In this document: positions 6,538 through 13,281 of the stretch, piece after piece
Layout: every line of letters begins with the position of its first letter
How positions within the stretch are numbered: position 1 is the first letter of the stretch
Assembly (NCBI GenBank): GCA_031280705.1
Contig: JAITGJ010000015.1
Location: forward strand, 1 to 21,241
Length of the DNA stretch: 21,241 bases
DNA from: Spirochaetaceae bacterium
Lineage (GTDB): Bacteria > Spirochaetota > Spirochaetia > Treponematales > Breznakiellaceae
Reading direction: 5' to 3'
The notes under the pieces: generated by a model
What the model was told of the DNA's origin: nothing
Seen by the model: the letters and a program-made list of their open reading frames with translations, nothing else
Database searches by the model: none
Program-made: the position numbers and the translations under genes

Positions 6538-7929
6538 ATGGAAGTAAACGCGAAAAGAGAAGTCCGGAATTATGGCATCTACAACTTTGTCGTTACCTTT
6601 GTCATGGTGCCGCTGGGATTTCTCAATATCTTCCTCACGGAAGATCTCAAAATTACCGCAATCGCGGTTGGTACCATCCTCCTCGTGGCGCGGGTGGCTG
6701 ATTTTGTCATCAGTTTTTTTGTCGGTGCGATAATTGAGCGGTCAAAGTTCCGTGCCGGGAAATATCTCCCCTGGCTCAGGTACAGCCACTGGATCATTTA
6801 CGCCGCGCAAATCCTCATGTTCCTGCCCTTTGAGTTTCCTCTGCCGGCGCGGGCGGCGCTCATTGTCGTGTCGTACCTTCTCATCAATGTAACGTGGGCG
6901 TTTGTTACCACGGTCCAGTACGGCACGCTGAACATTGTCGCCGGTTCGGATATGGACAAGCGCAACAAAATGGTTATTCTCGCCGTCCGGCTGATGACCG
7001 TTGCCCAGGTGATCAACTCGGCCTCCATGACGCCGGCCCGCAATCTTATCGCCTCCATCACCGGCGCGCGGTACCAATATCTCGTCGTGGCGGTCATTTA
7101 CGGCCTTTTCTATGTCGCGGCGACCATGCTCCTCGGCAGCCTGATCCGGCCCTACGACGGCCCACAGATCGCAGGCGGCCCCGCGCGGCCGGGGATCACT
7201 ATCGGCGACATGGTAAAATGTGTCGTAACCAATTCACAGCTTATCGTCAATTTTATGTCAACTATTTTGTTCTTTCTGGGCGTTTTTGCTCCCCTGCAAA
7301 TCGTTATGTATTACTACATCTATGTCCAGAACGATCCGCAGCTGCTCCTTATGGCGGTCGCGCAGACAATAACGACACTTTTCTCCCTGGTTACCACAAT
7401 TGCCGGCCCGATGATCGGCCTTAAACTGGGGCGGAAAAAAGCGATGGTGCTGGGGCAGTTCCTTACCGTGCTTTCGTCATTTGCCATGTGCCTGTTCGGC
7501 AGTATCCATATTGCGATCTTTATCGGCATCAATATGTTTACCGCCATGGCCACGGCGCTGTACTCAGGCTTCGGCATGGGTTACATTATCGACGTGGGCG
7601 AATACGGCTACTGGAAAACCGGCATTGACAACCGGACCGTTACCATGTCCCTGGTTAATGTGCCGATCAAAATCGCTACCTTTATCGCCGGTTCGGTCGC
7701 ATTGTTCGGCCTTGGGTTTATCGGGTATGTGCCCAATATGCGGGCGTCGCCGGAATTTGTCAAAAATTTCATGTATCTCTACGGCGGCATTCCCGCGATT
7801 TGTAATTTCCTTGCCTGTCTGCTCAACGGCTTTTTCTACAAAATTGACGACAGGGAAGCCGCGCTCTACGCGAAAGAAAACCGCGAACGCGAAGCCGCGA
7901 AAGAGAACGGCGCGGCGGAAGCCCGCTGA
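6538..7929 (+). CDS. MFS transporter of the GPH (glycoside-pentoside-hexuronide) type
   Basis: A 463-residue inner-membrane protein with about 12 hydrophobic segments. The cytoplasmic loop after the second segment reads V-A-D-F-V-I-S-F-F-V-G, followed by IIERSKFRAGKYLPWLR (about residues 53-81). This matches the GPH/MelB signature 'D-x-x-x-D…R-x-G-x-x-R-P-W'; the second conserved acidic position is replaced here. A charged tail rich in Glu, Lys and Arg follows the last membrane segment. The family imports sugars or small glycosides with Na+ or H+. AAGGAG at 6524-6529 sits 8 bp before the ATG. Its place between the URO-D-like enzyme and the flavin reductase suggests that it imports the substrate used by them, but the solute is unknown. 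A perfect 8-bp-arm palindrome overlaps its stop codon. Confidence 0.85.
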   Translation: MEVNAKREVRNYGIYNFVVTFVMVPLGFLNIFLTEDLKITAIAVGTILLVARVADFVISFFVGAIIERSKFRAGKYLPWLRYSHWIIYAAQILMFLPFEFPLPARAALIVVSYLLINVTWAFVTTVQYGTLNIVAGSDMDKRNKMVILAVRLMTVAQVINSASMTPARNLIASITGARYQYLVVAVIYGLFYVAATMLLGSLIRPYDGPQIAGGPARPGITIGDMVKCVVTNSQLIVNFMSTILFFLGVFAPLQIVMYYYIYVQNDPQLLLMAVAQTITTLFSLVTTIAGPMIGLKLGRKKAMVLGQFLTVLSSFAMCLFGSIHIAIFIGINMFTAMATALYSGFGMGYIIDVGEYGYWKTGIDNRTVTMSLVNVPIKIATFIAGSVALFGLGFIGYVPNMRASPEFVKNFMYLYGGIPAICNFLACLLNGFFYKIDDREAALYAKENREREAAKENGAAEAR

Positions 7930-7944
7930 CCAGCTTGCTGGTCA
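7927..7944. repeat. Palindrome TGACCAGC-tt-GCTGGTCA overlapping the transporter stop
   Basis: Perfect 8-bp arms with a 2-base centre; the first three bases are the stop codon of the GPH gene. No T-run follows, so it is not a standard terminator. It may be a protein-binding site or an mRNA 3'-end protecting hairpin between cistrons. Confidence 0.4.
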
Positions 7945-8000
7945 AACCTGCCGGAGTTCCAGAACCATGCGGTTATGCCGCGGGATTTTTTGTAAAAATG

Positions 8001-8036
8001 GGTGCTGCCCAGAAATTTCAGTTTCTGGACAGCGCC
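8001..8036 (+). promoter_or_regulatory. Leader hairpin before the flavin reductase gene
   Basis: GGTGCTGCCCAGAAA pairs with TTTCTGGACAGCGCC: 13 Watson-Crick pairs, one G-U and one mismatch, around the loop TTTCAG. It ends about 8 bp before the GGAG ribosome site (8045-8048). No T-run follows. It could insulate or tune the downstream cistron. Confidence 0.5.
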
Positions 8037-8055
8037 CATAAAAAGGAGAATGAGC

Positions 8056-8616
8056 ATGAAACAAAAAGCTGTTGTTCCGGCGGACGATTTATGGAAAGAT
8101 ATTGACGCGCGGGATTTTCCCGGGGCGGCGGCGCGGCGCATTGGCGAAGAATGGATGCTGATCACCGCCGGAAATACCGCCATGGATCCGGGCAACTGGA
8201 ACACCATGACCGCTTCCTGGGGAGGACTGGGGGTGCTCTGGGGAAAAAACGTCGCCTTCATGTTTATACGGCCCACGCGGTTTACGTTTGGCTTTGCCAA
8301 TGAAAATGCGCTTTTTACCCTGTCGTTTTTTGATTCCTCCCGGCGCGGCGCGCTGGAACTGGCCGGGGCGCGGTCCGGACGGGACACAGACAAGGCGGAG
8401 CAAGCGGGAATCACGCCCATCGTGTTTCCTTACGAAAACGGCGGCGCGGTGGGTTTTCGTGAGGCGGCGGAAATTATCATTTGCCGGAAACTGTACACCC
8501 ATGACTTTGAAGCCGGACAGTTTTTGGACCCCGCTATTGACACGGGAATCTACGCGGCGCATGATTATCACCGTATGTTTATCGGAGAAATTCTCACCAT
8601 CAAGGCCAGAAGGTGA
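8056..8616 (+). CDS. Flavin reductase-like / flavoredoxin family protein
   Basis: A 186-residue protein of the flavin-reductase-like FMN-binding split-barrel family. The family signature is visible as 'MLITAGN…GNWNTMTASWGGLGVLWGKNVAFMFIRPTRFT', then 'FTLSFFDSSRRGALELAGARSGRDTDKAEQAGITPI', which is the flavoredoxin form. Such proteins bind FMN and pass electrons, often in anaerobes. The ATG at 8056 is chosen because GGAG at 8045-8048 is 7 bp away; the in-frame ATG at 8050 is too close to it, and the frame open to 8002 is not family-like. It follows the transporter by 126 bp containing two inverted repeats. With the URO-D-like protein and the transporter it may form a small catabolic or demethylation module, which is an inference from context. 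Confidence 0.88.
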   Translation: MKQKAVVPADDLWKDIDARDFPGAAARRIGEEWMLITAGNTAMDPGNWNTMTASWGGLGVLWGKNVAFMFIRPTRFTFGFANENALFTLSFFDSSRRGALELAGARSGRDTDKAEQAGITPIVFPYENGGAVGFREAAEIIICRKLYTHDFEAGQFLDPAIDTGIYAAHDYHRMFIGEILTIKARR

Positions 8617-8619
8617 GCC

Positions 8620-8642
8620 GGGCGGAACGGCGGCCGCCGCCC
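8620..8642. repeat. GC-rich inverted repeat after the flavin reductase gene
   Basis: GGGCGG (8620-8625) pairs with CCGCCC (8637-8642), and the loop contains GGCGGCCGCC. It lies between two convergent genes, where a terminator is expected, but no T-run follows on either strand. Confidence 0.3.
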
Positions 8643-8750
8643 AAAACGGTTGGCGTTATTTGTCCGCGCTTTGCGTGATAACCGGCTGCTTCCCATCACG
8701 GTTATGGCGGCGCATTTTACCGGTGTGTACAATGACGCCGCAACACGCCA

Positions 8751-9644
8751 TTACCCGCCGGTGAGTGCGGCGGCAAAGCGGATCATCTGCCGGAAATATT
8801 CCGGCGTAAGGCGGCTCTTTTCATCGGCGGGGGTGTTGAGTATTTTCCATGTTTCCGGGAGCAGCGCCGTAAAGGCGTCGCGCCGCGCTTCCCCCTTGAT
8901 AAGGGAATCGGTAAACCCCGGATGGTTTCGCAGTTCCGACGCAAGCCGGTTTGCCTCCGGCGCGGGAAGCACGGTAATGGCCTGGGCGGTTATCCCCGCA
9001 CGCAGAAACCCAAGATCGTCGGAAAAGGGCGCGGGCGCGAGGAGCACCTTTTCTATGTTGAGTTTCCGCGTTATGTTGAGGGCCCGGCCCCGCAGCGCGC
9101 GGGTGCGTTTGCGAATCTCCGCGGCGCCCACGCCGGTTTCTTCCCGTATCATGTAATCGGCCATGGTGGAGATAATGATCCAGTCGCCCACGCCGCAGGC
9201 GTCAAAAATATAAAAACTCCCGCTCCCCAATCCCGCTTCCCGAAGCGAAACGGCCAGCGTGTAGGAACCCTGTTCACGGATGGAGCCGCCGGGTCCAAGC
9301 TCTTCCTTGTCCGTAAAAATAATGAGCCAGTTTTTCCGGTCAGAAGCGTACAGTTTGAGCGCGGTTTCCACCAGCAGAAAAACAGCGGCGCTGTTGTCAT
9401 TGGCGCCGGGACTTCCCGGGGCCCGGTCGTAATGCGCCACCAGAATCGTGCCGCCCAGGGGGAACCGGGTCGCGCCGAGTCCCGGCTTTTCCGGCCCCGG
9501 TCCCAAAAAAATATGACGGTTTCCCGCGACCACTTCCTCGGATGCGGCAAGGCGGTATTCATCAAAAAGGGCGGCCAGAATTGCGCGGCGGTCCGCGCCG
9601 GGCGCGATAAAATCATCAAACCGGCGCCAGGGACCGTTCTGCAT
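8751..9644 (-). CDS. M28 family zinc peptidase-like protein
   Basis: A 297-residue protein with most M28 aminopeptidase landmarks: VAHYD (metal ligand H71, and D73), GANDNSA (bridging D83), the EE pair at 114-115 (general base and ligand) and D148 in FDAC. The fifth ligand is usually a His in an 'SDH' motif near the C-terminal third; here the sequence reads P-F-S-D-D-L (S208, D209, D210), so the His seems replaced by Asp. No signal peptide is visible, so it is probably cytoplasmic. The ATG at 9644 lies 9 bp after the pyridoxal kinase stop, so the two are cotranscribed and perhaps coupled; no ribosome site is obvious. It is the last gene of a four-gene minus-strand operon. The natural substrate is unknown, and activity is uncertain because of the ligand change. 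Confidence 0.8.
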   Translation of the reverse strand: MQNGPWRRFDDFIAPGADRRAILAALFDEYRLAASEEVVAGNRHIFLGPGPEKPGLGATRFPLGGTILVAHYDRAPGSPGANDNSAAVFLLVETALKLYASDRKNWLIIFTDKEELGPGGSIREQGSYTLAVSLREAGLGSGSFYIFDACGVGDWIIISTMADYMIREETGVGAAEIRKRTRALRGRALNITRKLNIEKVLLAPAPFSDDLGFLRAGITAQAITVLPAPEANRLASELRNHPGFTDSLIKGEARRDAFTALLPETWKILNTPADEKSRLTPEYFRQMIRFAAALTGG

Positions 9645-9653
9645 GGCGGACGG

Positions 9654-10538
9654 TTACAGTTTTTCCGAAACAAAAACGCGGGATGGAGAAGGCAGTTCAT
9701 CCTGCGCCGCAATAAGTGCAAGTTCCCCGCTCCCCGCCCGGTAGGTTGCGTCCATAATACCGTACACGGAAGCCGCGGTACGCTCCAGCGCGGTTTTAAC
9801 ATCCCGGCTTTCCAGATACCGCGACAGAAATACTGCTGTGCACAGGTCCCCGGAACCGGCCATCCCCCCGGGAAACGGCAGCGCAGGCGTCCGCACCCGG
9901 TACACGGAAACGCTGTCGGATACCAGCATATCAATATAACCGGGCGGCGCAAAAACGGTTCCCTCCATGCGGGTAGGATTGCTGCCTTCGTAATAACTGG
10001 TTACGAGCACAACAGCGGGACCCTTTCTGTGGAGCGCGTTAATTGCGTCCCGCGCCCCGGCCAGGGATGCGGTATTCATGCCCGTCAGGGCTTCAAGCTC
10101 AAACTGATTCGGCGTAACAATATCCGCGAGGGGAATAACTTCATCACGGAATTTTTCGGGGATCCCTTCTTTGACGTAGAACCCCCGGCCCAGATCTCCC
10201 ATCACCGGATCGCAGCAGTACAACGCCCCGCCTGCCGCTTTCCGGACAAGGCGCACCGCAGCGATCACTGCGTTCCCTACATCGGAATCTCCCATATAAC
10301 CCGAAAGGACGGCCTCGCAGTTTCCCAAAACGCCCCGGTCCGCGACGCCTTCCACAAGCTCGCCCGCAAGTTCCGCCCCGAGCGCCCTGCCCCGCCAGGC
10401 CCGGTACCCCGTGTGGTTGGAAAATTCCACCGTGTTCACCGCCCACACTTCCCGGCCCAGCCGCTGGAGGGGAAATACCGCGGCGGTATTTCCCGCGTAT
10501 CCGTACACCACATGGGATTGAATTGAAAGTATCGCCAT
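9654..10538 (-). CDS. pdxY: Pyridoxal kinase (PdxY-type)
   Basis: A 294-residue ribokinase-superfamily enzyme that phosphorylates pyridoxal (and related vitamers) in the PLP salvage pathway. Family marks are the N-terminal 'LSIQSHVVYGYAGNTAAVFPLQRLG', 'NTVEFSNHTGY', 'SGYMGD' and 'CDPVMGD' (about 109-115), and the ATP/catalytic motif G-S-G-D at 228-231, with Asp231 as the base and Ser where Thr is usual. Its resemblance to E. coli PdxY/PdxK is clear across the length. GGAGG lies 7 bp before the ATG at 10538. It is the third gene of the minus-strand group, 83 bp after the ParB-like gene; that gap holds a perfect palindrome (10577-10595). Confidence 0.92.
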   Translation of the reverse strand: MAILSIQSHVVYGYAGNTAAVFPLQRLGREVWAVNTVEFSNHTGYRAWRGRALGAELAGELVEGVADRGVLGNCEAVLSGYMGDSDVGNAVIAAVRLVRKAAGGALYCCDPVMGDLGRGFYVKEGIPEKFRDEVIPLADIVTPNQFELEALTGMNTASLAGARDAINALHRKGPAVVLVTSYYEGSNPTRMEGTVFAPPGYIDMLVSDSVSVYRVRTPALPFPGGMAGSGDLCTAVFLSRYLESRDVKTALERTAASVYGIMDATYRAGSGELALIAAQDELPSPSRVFVSEKL

Positions 10539-10576
10539 CGTACAGCCTCCAAAAAATCACGCCGGTTTTCGCGCCG

Positions 10577-10595
10577 TGTACCGCCGGGCGGTACA
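10577..10595. promoter_or_regulatory. Perfect palindrome TGTACCGC-cgg-GCGGTACA before pdxY
   Basis: 8-bp arms around a 3-base centre in the 83-bp gap between the ParB-like stop and the pdxY start (minus strand). It could be an operator controlling the pdxY-M28 half of the operon, or an RNA hairpin; a short T-run occurs further on, close to the pdxY ribosome site. Confidence 0.4.
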
Positions 10596-10621
10596 TTTCC
10601 GGTCCGGCTGGCGCGGGCCGG

Positions 10622-11560
10622 TCAGTCTTCGTTAAAACGGGCCGGGCGTTTTGCGCGGAACAGCTTTCCCGCAAGCGCCGCGAGCAGGGATAGAATTCCG
10701 CTCTTTGATGTTCCGTAACGCCTGCTGAAATCACGGGCGGCGTCGGCAAGGGAGTATACTCCATATTTTTTTTTGAGTAAATCCCAGTATGCCACAAGCC
10801 AGAGGTACAGATCGCCTTCTGTCCGGCGGGGAAACCGGGCGCAGAGTTTTTCCGCGCGGATAATTCCGGCAGCCGGTTCGTACACATTCCGGTACCACGA
10901 TCTGATTGCCGCATCAAGGGAAATTTCTCCCTTGCGCCCCTGGTTGATGTAGTATTTGTGTTCAAGAATATGGTGATAGATAATATCGTACTGTCCCGGC
11001 TGGCCGAAATCAAGGTTCTGGTCGCCGGTAATTTCTCCAAAGCGCGTTTTTTCGTAGAAAAGCTGTTTTTCGTAGTGAATCACCCGCTCCCGGAGTTCTT
11101 CCGTCGTCATGGAAGGCGAAAGGGGTATTTCGCTGGAAAGGCTCGTTATCTCCGCGTCGATCATCTCTCCGCCCTGGGAGCGGGCTACCGATACCCGGTG
11201 ATTTCCATCGCGCACAAAATACACGCCGCCGACTTCGTAAAGCTTGATGGGCGGAAGCACAATATCCTTGAGCCGGGCTTCGTCCACGCGGACCCAGCGG
11301 TCCCGCAGATGCTCCGCGCGGGGAAGGAAATACTTGGTAAAATCCCGGTAGCGCCCCTCGCTTCCCACGATAAGATTCAGGGGAACCGTCTGCATGCCCC
11401 GGTAGCTTTCGCTTTTTGGGCGAAGAATATCCTTGATGTCCGCGAAAGAAAGTAAATCATCCTTGCGGTGATCGAGGAAATGCCGGAACCGGGAAATAAT
11501 CGCCCTGGTCCGGGCGCGGGAAAAATCATCTTCCGCCTGGCTTTTTTGCATCTCTATCAT
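10622..11560 (-). CDS. ParB-like domain protein of unknown function
   Basis: A 312-residue protein. The middle carries 'LPPIKLYEVGGVYFVRDGNHRVSVARSQG' (about residues 102-130). This is the ParB/sulfiredoxin-like motif, with D-G-N-H-R at 118-122. It is followed by helical sequence rich in aromatic residues ('YDIIYHHILEHKYYINQG…WYRNVY…LYLWLVAYWDLLKKKYG'). There is no DNA-binding ParB helix-turn-helix that I can recognise, so it is not a chromosome partitioning ParB. The start ATG (11560) overlaps the stop of the metallophosphoesterase gene as ATGA, so translation is probably coupled. A second in-frame ATG at 11551 is possible. The function is unknown; the DGNHR domain can bind nucleotides in related families, which would fit a nucleotide-linked role, but that is inference. 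Confidence 0.75.
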   Translation of the reverse strand: MIEMQKSQAEDDFSRARTRAIISRFRHFLDHRKDDLLSFADIKDILRPKSESYRGMQTVPLNLIVGSEGRYRDFTKYFLPRAEHLRDRWVRVDEARLKDIVLPPIKLYEVGGVYFVRDGNHRVSVARSQGGEMIDAEITSLSSEIPLSPSMTTEELRERVIHYEKQLFYEKTRFGEITGDQNLDFGQPGQYDIIYHHILEHKYYINQGRKGEISLDAAIRSWYRNVYEPAAGIIRAEKLCARFPRRTEGDLYLWLVAYWDLLKKKYGVYSLADAARDFSRRYGTSKSGILSLLAALAGKLFRAKRPARFNED

Positions 11561-12255
11561 ACTGCCCCGCCTGAATCCGCCGCCCCTTCGGTGTTCTCAA
11601 CAGGACGGGCGGTATCAAGAAGATAGTGGCTGTAAACATTCAGCACGTCCGTTGCGTGGTAGCGCGTGGCCCGGGGCGTTTTCCGGTCGTAAATGTGAAT
11701 ATGCCCGTGGATCAGGTAGCGGGGCCGGAAAACCCGCATAAACCAGAGAAACACCGGGAACCCGCGATGACAGGGGTCGGCAAGGTCGTGAATGCCCTCC
11801 GGCGCGGCGTGGGTCAACAGCACGTCCAGAAACCGCCCCCGGAAAATCCGGTTAAAAAGCAGGGCGGGAATGAGTTTAAGTATTTCCCAGCCCATCTCAA
11901 AATTGGTATATTGATTTTCACCCTGATTGTAGCGCATACAGCCTCCCAGGCCCGCCATGATGAGGCCCTCCTCCCGCCGCACCCGCGATCCCAGGTGGAT
12001 GGCCCCGTGTTCCTCCTCAAGGCCGCGCCAGAGGCCGCCCGTGTTCCGGGGGGGCCGGTAGTGGTGATATTCCTTCAGGTCGTGGTTGCCGAAGACAAAA
12101 AGCAGGGGCTTGTTCAGGGTTGAAACGATAAAGTCAAGGTAATCCATGGGGAGGTCTCCCGCGCTCAAAACCAGATCGACATCCCCAAAATGATCTTTTA
12201 TGGAAGAAGAATACACGAGAGGATCGATTTGGTCCGATATGCAAAGAATTTTCAC
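11557..12255 (-). CDS. Metallophosphoesterase
   Basis: A 232-residue calcineurin-like phosphoesterase. The metal-binding blocks are S-A-G-D (G33-D34), G-N-H-D (56-59), T-H (148-149) and H-G-H-I-H (183-187). The first block, usually D-x-H, reads I-S-D-Q-I-D (D8, Q9, D11), so the His is missing; this variant may bind metal differently or use D11. A phosphodiester or nucleotide substrate is likely but not identifiable. The start is taken as GTG at 12255, where family similarity begins (V/M-K-I-L-C-I-S-D). The frame is open much further upstream to 13245, but that part is the shadow of the plus-strand TPR gene. It is the first gene of the minus-strand operon, divergent from the TPR genes. Confidence 0.85.
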   Translation of the reverse strand: MKILCISDQIDPLVYSSSIKDHFGDVDLVLSAGDLPMDYLDFIVSTLNKPLLFVFGNHDLKEYHHYRPPRNTGGLWRGLEEEHGAIHLGSRVRREEGLIMAGLGGCMRYNQGENQYTNFEMGWEILKLIPALLFNRIFRGRFLDVLLTHAAPEGIHDLADPCHRGFPVFLWFMRVFRPRYLIHGHIHIYDRKTPRATRYHATDVLNVYSHYLLDTARPVENTEGAADSGGAV

Positions 12256-12513
12256 CTGCCGCCGCCAAACAGGGTGCGTAAGAACCCGGAAGTTTCCCCT
12301 ACGGGCACAAAACGCCCGTTTCGCGCCCATTTTTCCTGTAATTTGTGTTTTTTGCCGTTCCCAAACAGCCGATAAGAAAAGCGTAGGCGAAAGCGGGGCC
12401 GCTGTCAAATGCCCCGGAAGGGGCCGCGCGGGGCGGTTCCGGCGGCTTCCCGCCGGGGGCATTTTGAAAAAACCTCCCGGTACGATTAGATTTGTTATGA
12501 CAGGAAAAGAGCC
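12256..12513. other. Divergent promoter region between metallophosphoesterase and TPR genes
   Basis: No gene is visible. On the plus strand TTGAAA (12464-12469), 17 bp and TAGATT (12487-12492) make a plausible promoter for the gene at 12514, with a short leader. The minus-strand promoter for 12255 was not recognised with confidence. The right half is very GC-rich and contains small hairpins such as CGGCGG…CCGCCG near 12440-12457. Confidence 0.4.
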
Positions 12514-13227
12514 GTGAAAGGATCCGTATACGTTTTTTTGTTCTTGACCGCGGCGGCGCTTGTTACGCTGACGCCGCGTCTTCCCGCCCAGAGCGGTTTT
12601 GCCCGGGCGGAGGAACTCTTCATGCAGAACAACCCCGAAGCCGCCCTTCCCGCTCTGGAAGCGGTACTTGCCGAGGATCCGGCCAATCTCAAGGCGTATC
12701 AGTATCTGGCCATCGTTTACCTGCAGCTTGAGCGGCCCGATGACGCCGTGTCGGTGTACCTCCGCGCCCTGCCCCGGGGGGGGAACGAAACGGCGGCGCT
12801 GGCCTTCAATCTGGGCAATACCTGGTTCGGCATGGGGAACCTGGAACAGGCGATACGCTCCTACACCGCGGCGATTGAGGCTGACGGCGCCTTTGCCCCG
12901 GCGTGGCTCAACCGGGCAAACGCCCGGATCCGGAGCGGCGCCCTGAAAGACGCCGTGGGCGATTATCAGTTTTATCTTACGCTGGAAAACCATTCGCCCC
13001 GGCGGGCGGAAATCGAGCGGCTTATTGCCGTTATCAACGCGGAATTCGCCGCCGCCGAACGGCTGCGCATTGCCGAAGAAGAACGGGTCCGGGCCGAGGA
13101 AGCGCGGCGGCGGCAGCTCCTTGAGGAAGTTTCCGCATCGCTCCAGGCCGACGCCGGGGAAACCCGCGGAATGTCCGCCGGAACGGAAAGCCTTCATGGA
13201 TATGAGGGTGAATTTGAACTCGAATAG
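12514..13227 (+). CDS. Secreted/periplasmic TPR protein
   Basis: A 237-residue protein. Residues 1 to about 26 form a signal peptide (short basic start, hydrophobic 'VYVFLFLTAAALVTLT', cleavage near LPAQS). Then follow about four TPR units, recognisable by repeats of the type 'A-x-x-x-L-x-x-x-P-x-x…A-Y-x-x-L-A-x-x-Y' (about residues 28-165), and a charged Glu/Arg-rich coiled-coil-like tail (about 175-210). The start is GTG 12514, with AGGA 8 bp upstream. TPRs act as scaffolds for protein complexes, here probably in the periplasm. The larger TPR gene begins 54 bp later and shares the same architecture, so the two likely work together. Confidence 0.8.
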   Translation: MKGSVYVFLFLTAAALVTLTPRLPAQSGFARAEELFMQNNPEAALPALEAVLAEDPANLKAYQYLAIVYLQLERPDDAVSVYLRALPRGGNETAALAFNLGNTWFGMGNLEQAIRSYTAAIEADGAFAPAWLNRANARIRSGALKDAVGDYQFYLTLENHSPRRAEIERLIAVINAEFAAAERLRIAEEERVRAEEARRRQLLEEVSASLQADAGETRGMSAGTESLHGYEGEFELE

Positions 13228-13281
13228 AAAAAAATCGCCGGACAAGCGCGATTTTAACCATATCGAAAAGAAGGATTTGTT

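Noticed and set aside
11557..13245. 562-codon minus-strand frame as one large protein
   Set aside because: Only the last 232 codons are metallophosphoesterase; the rest is antisense to the TPR gene and the GC-rich promoter region.
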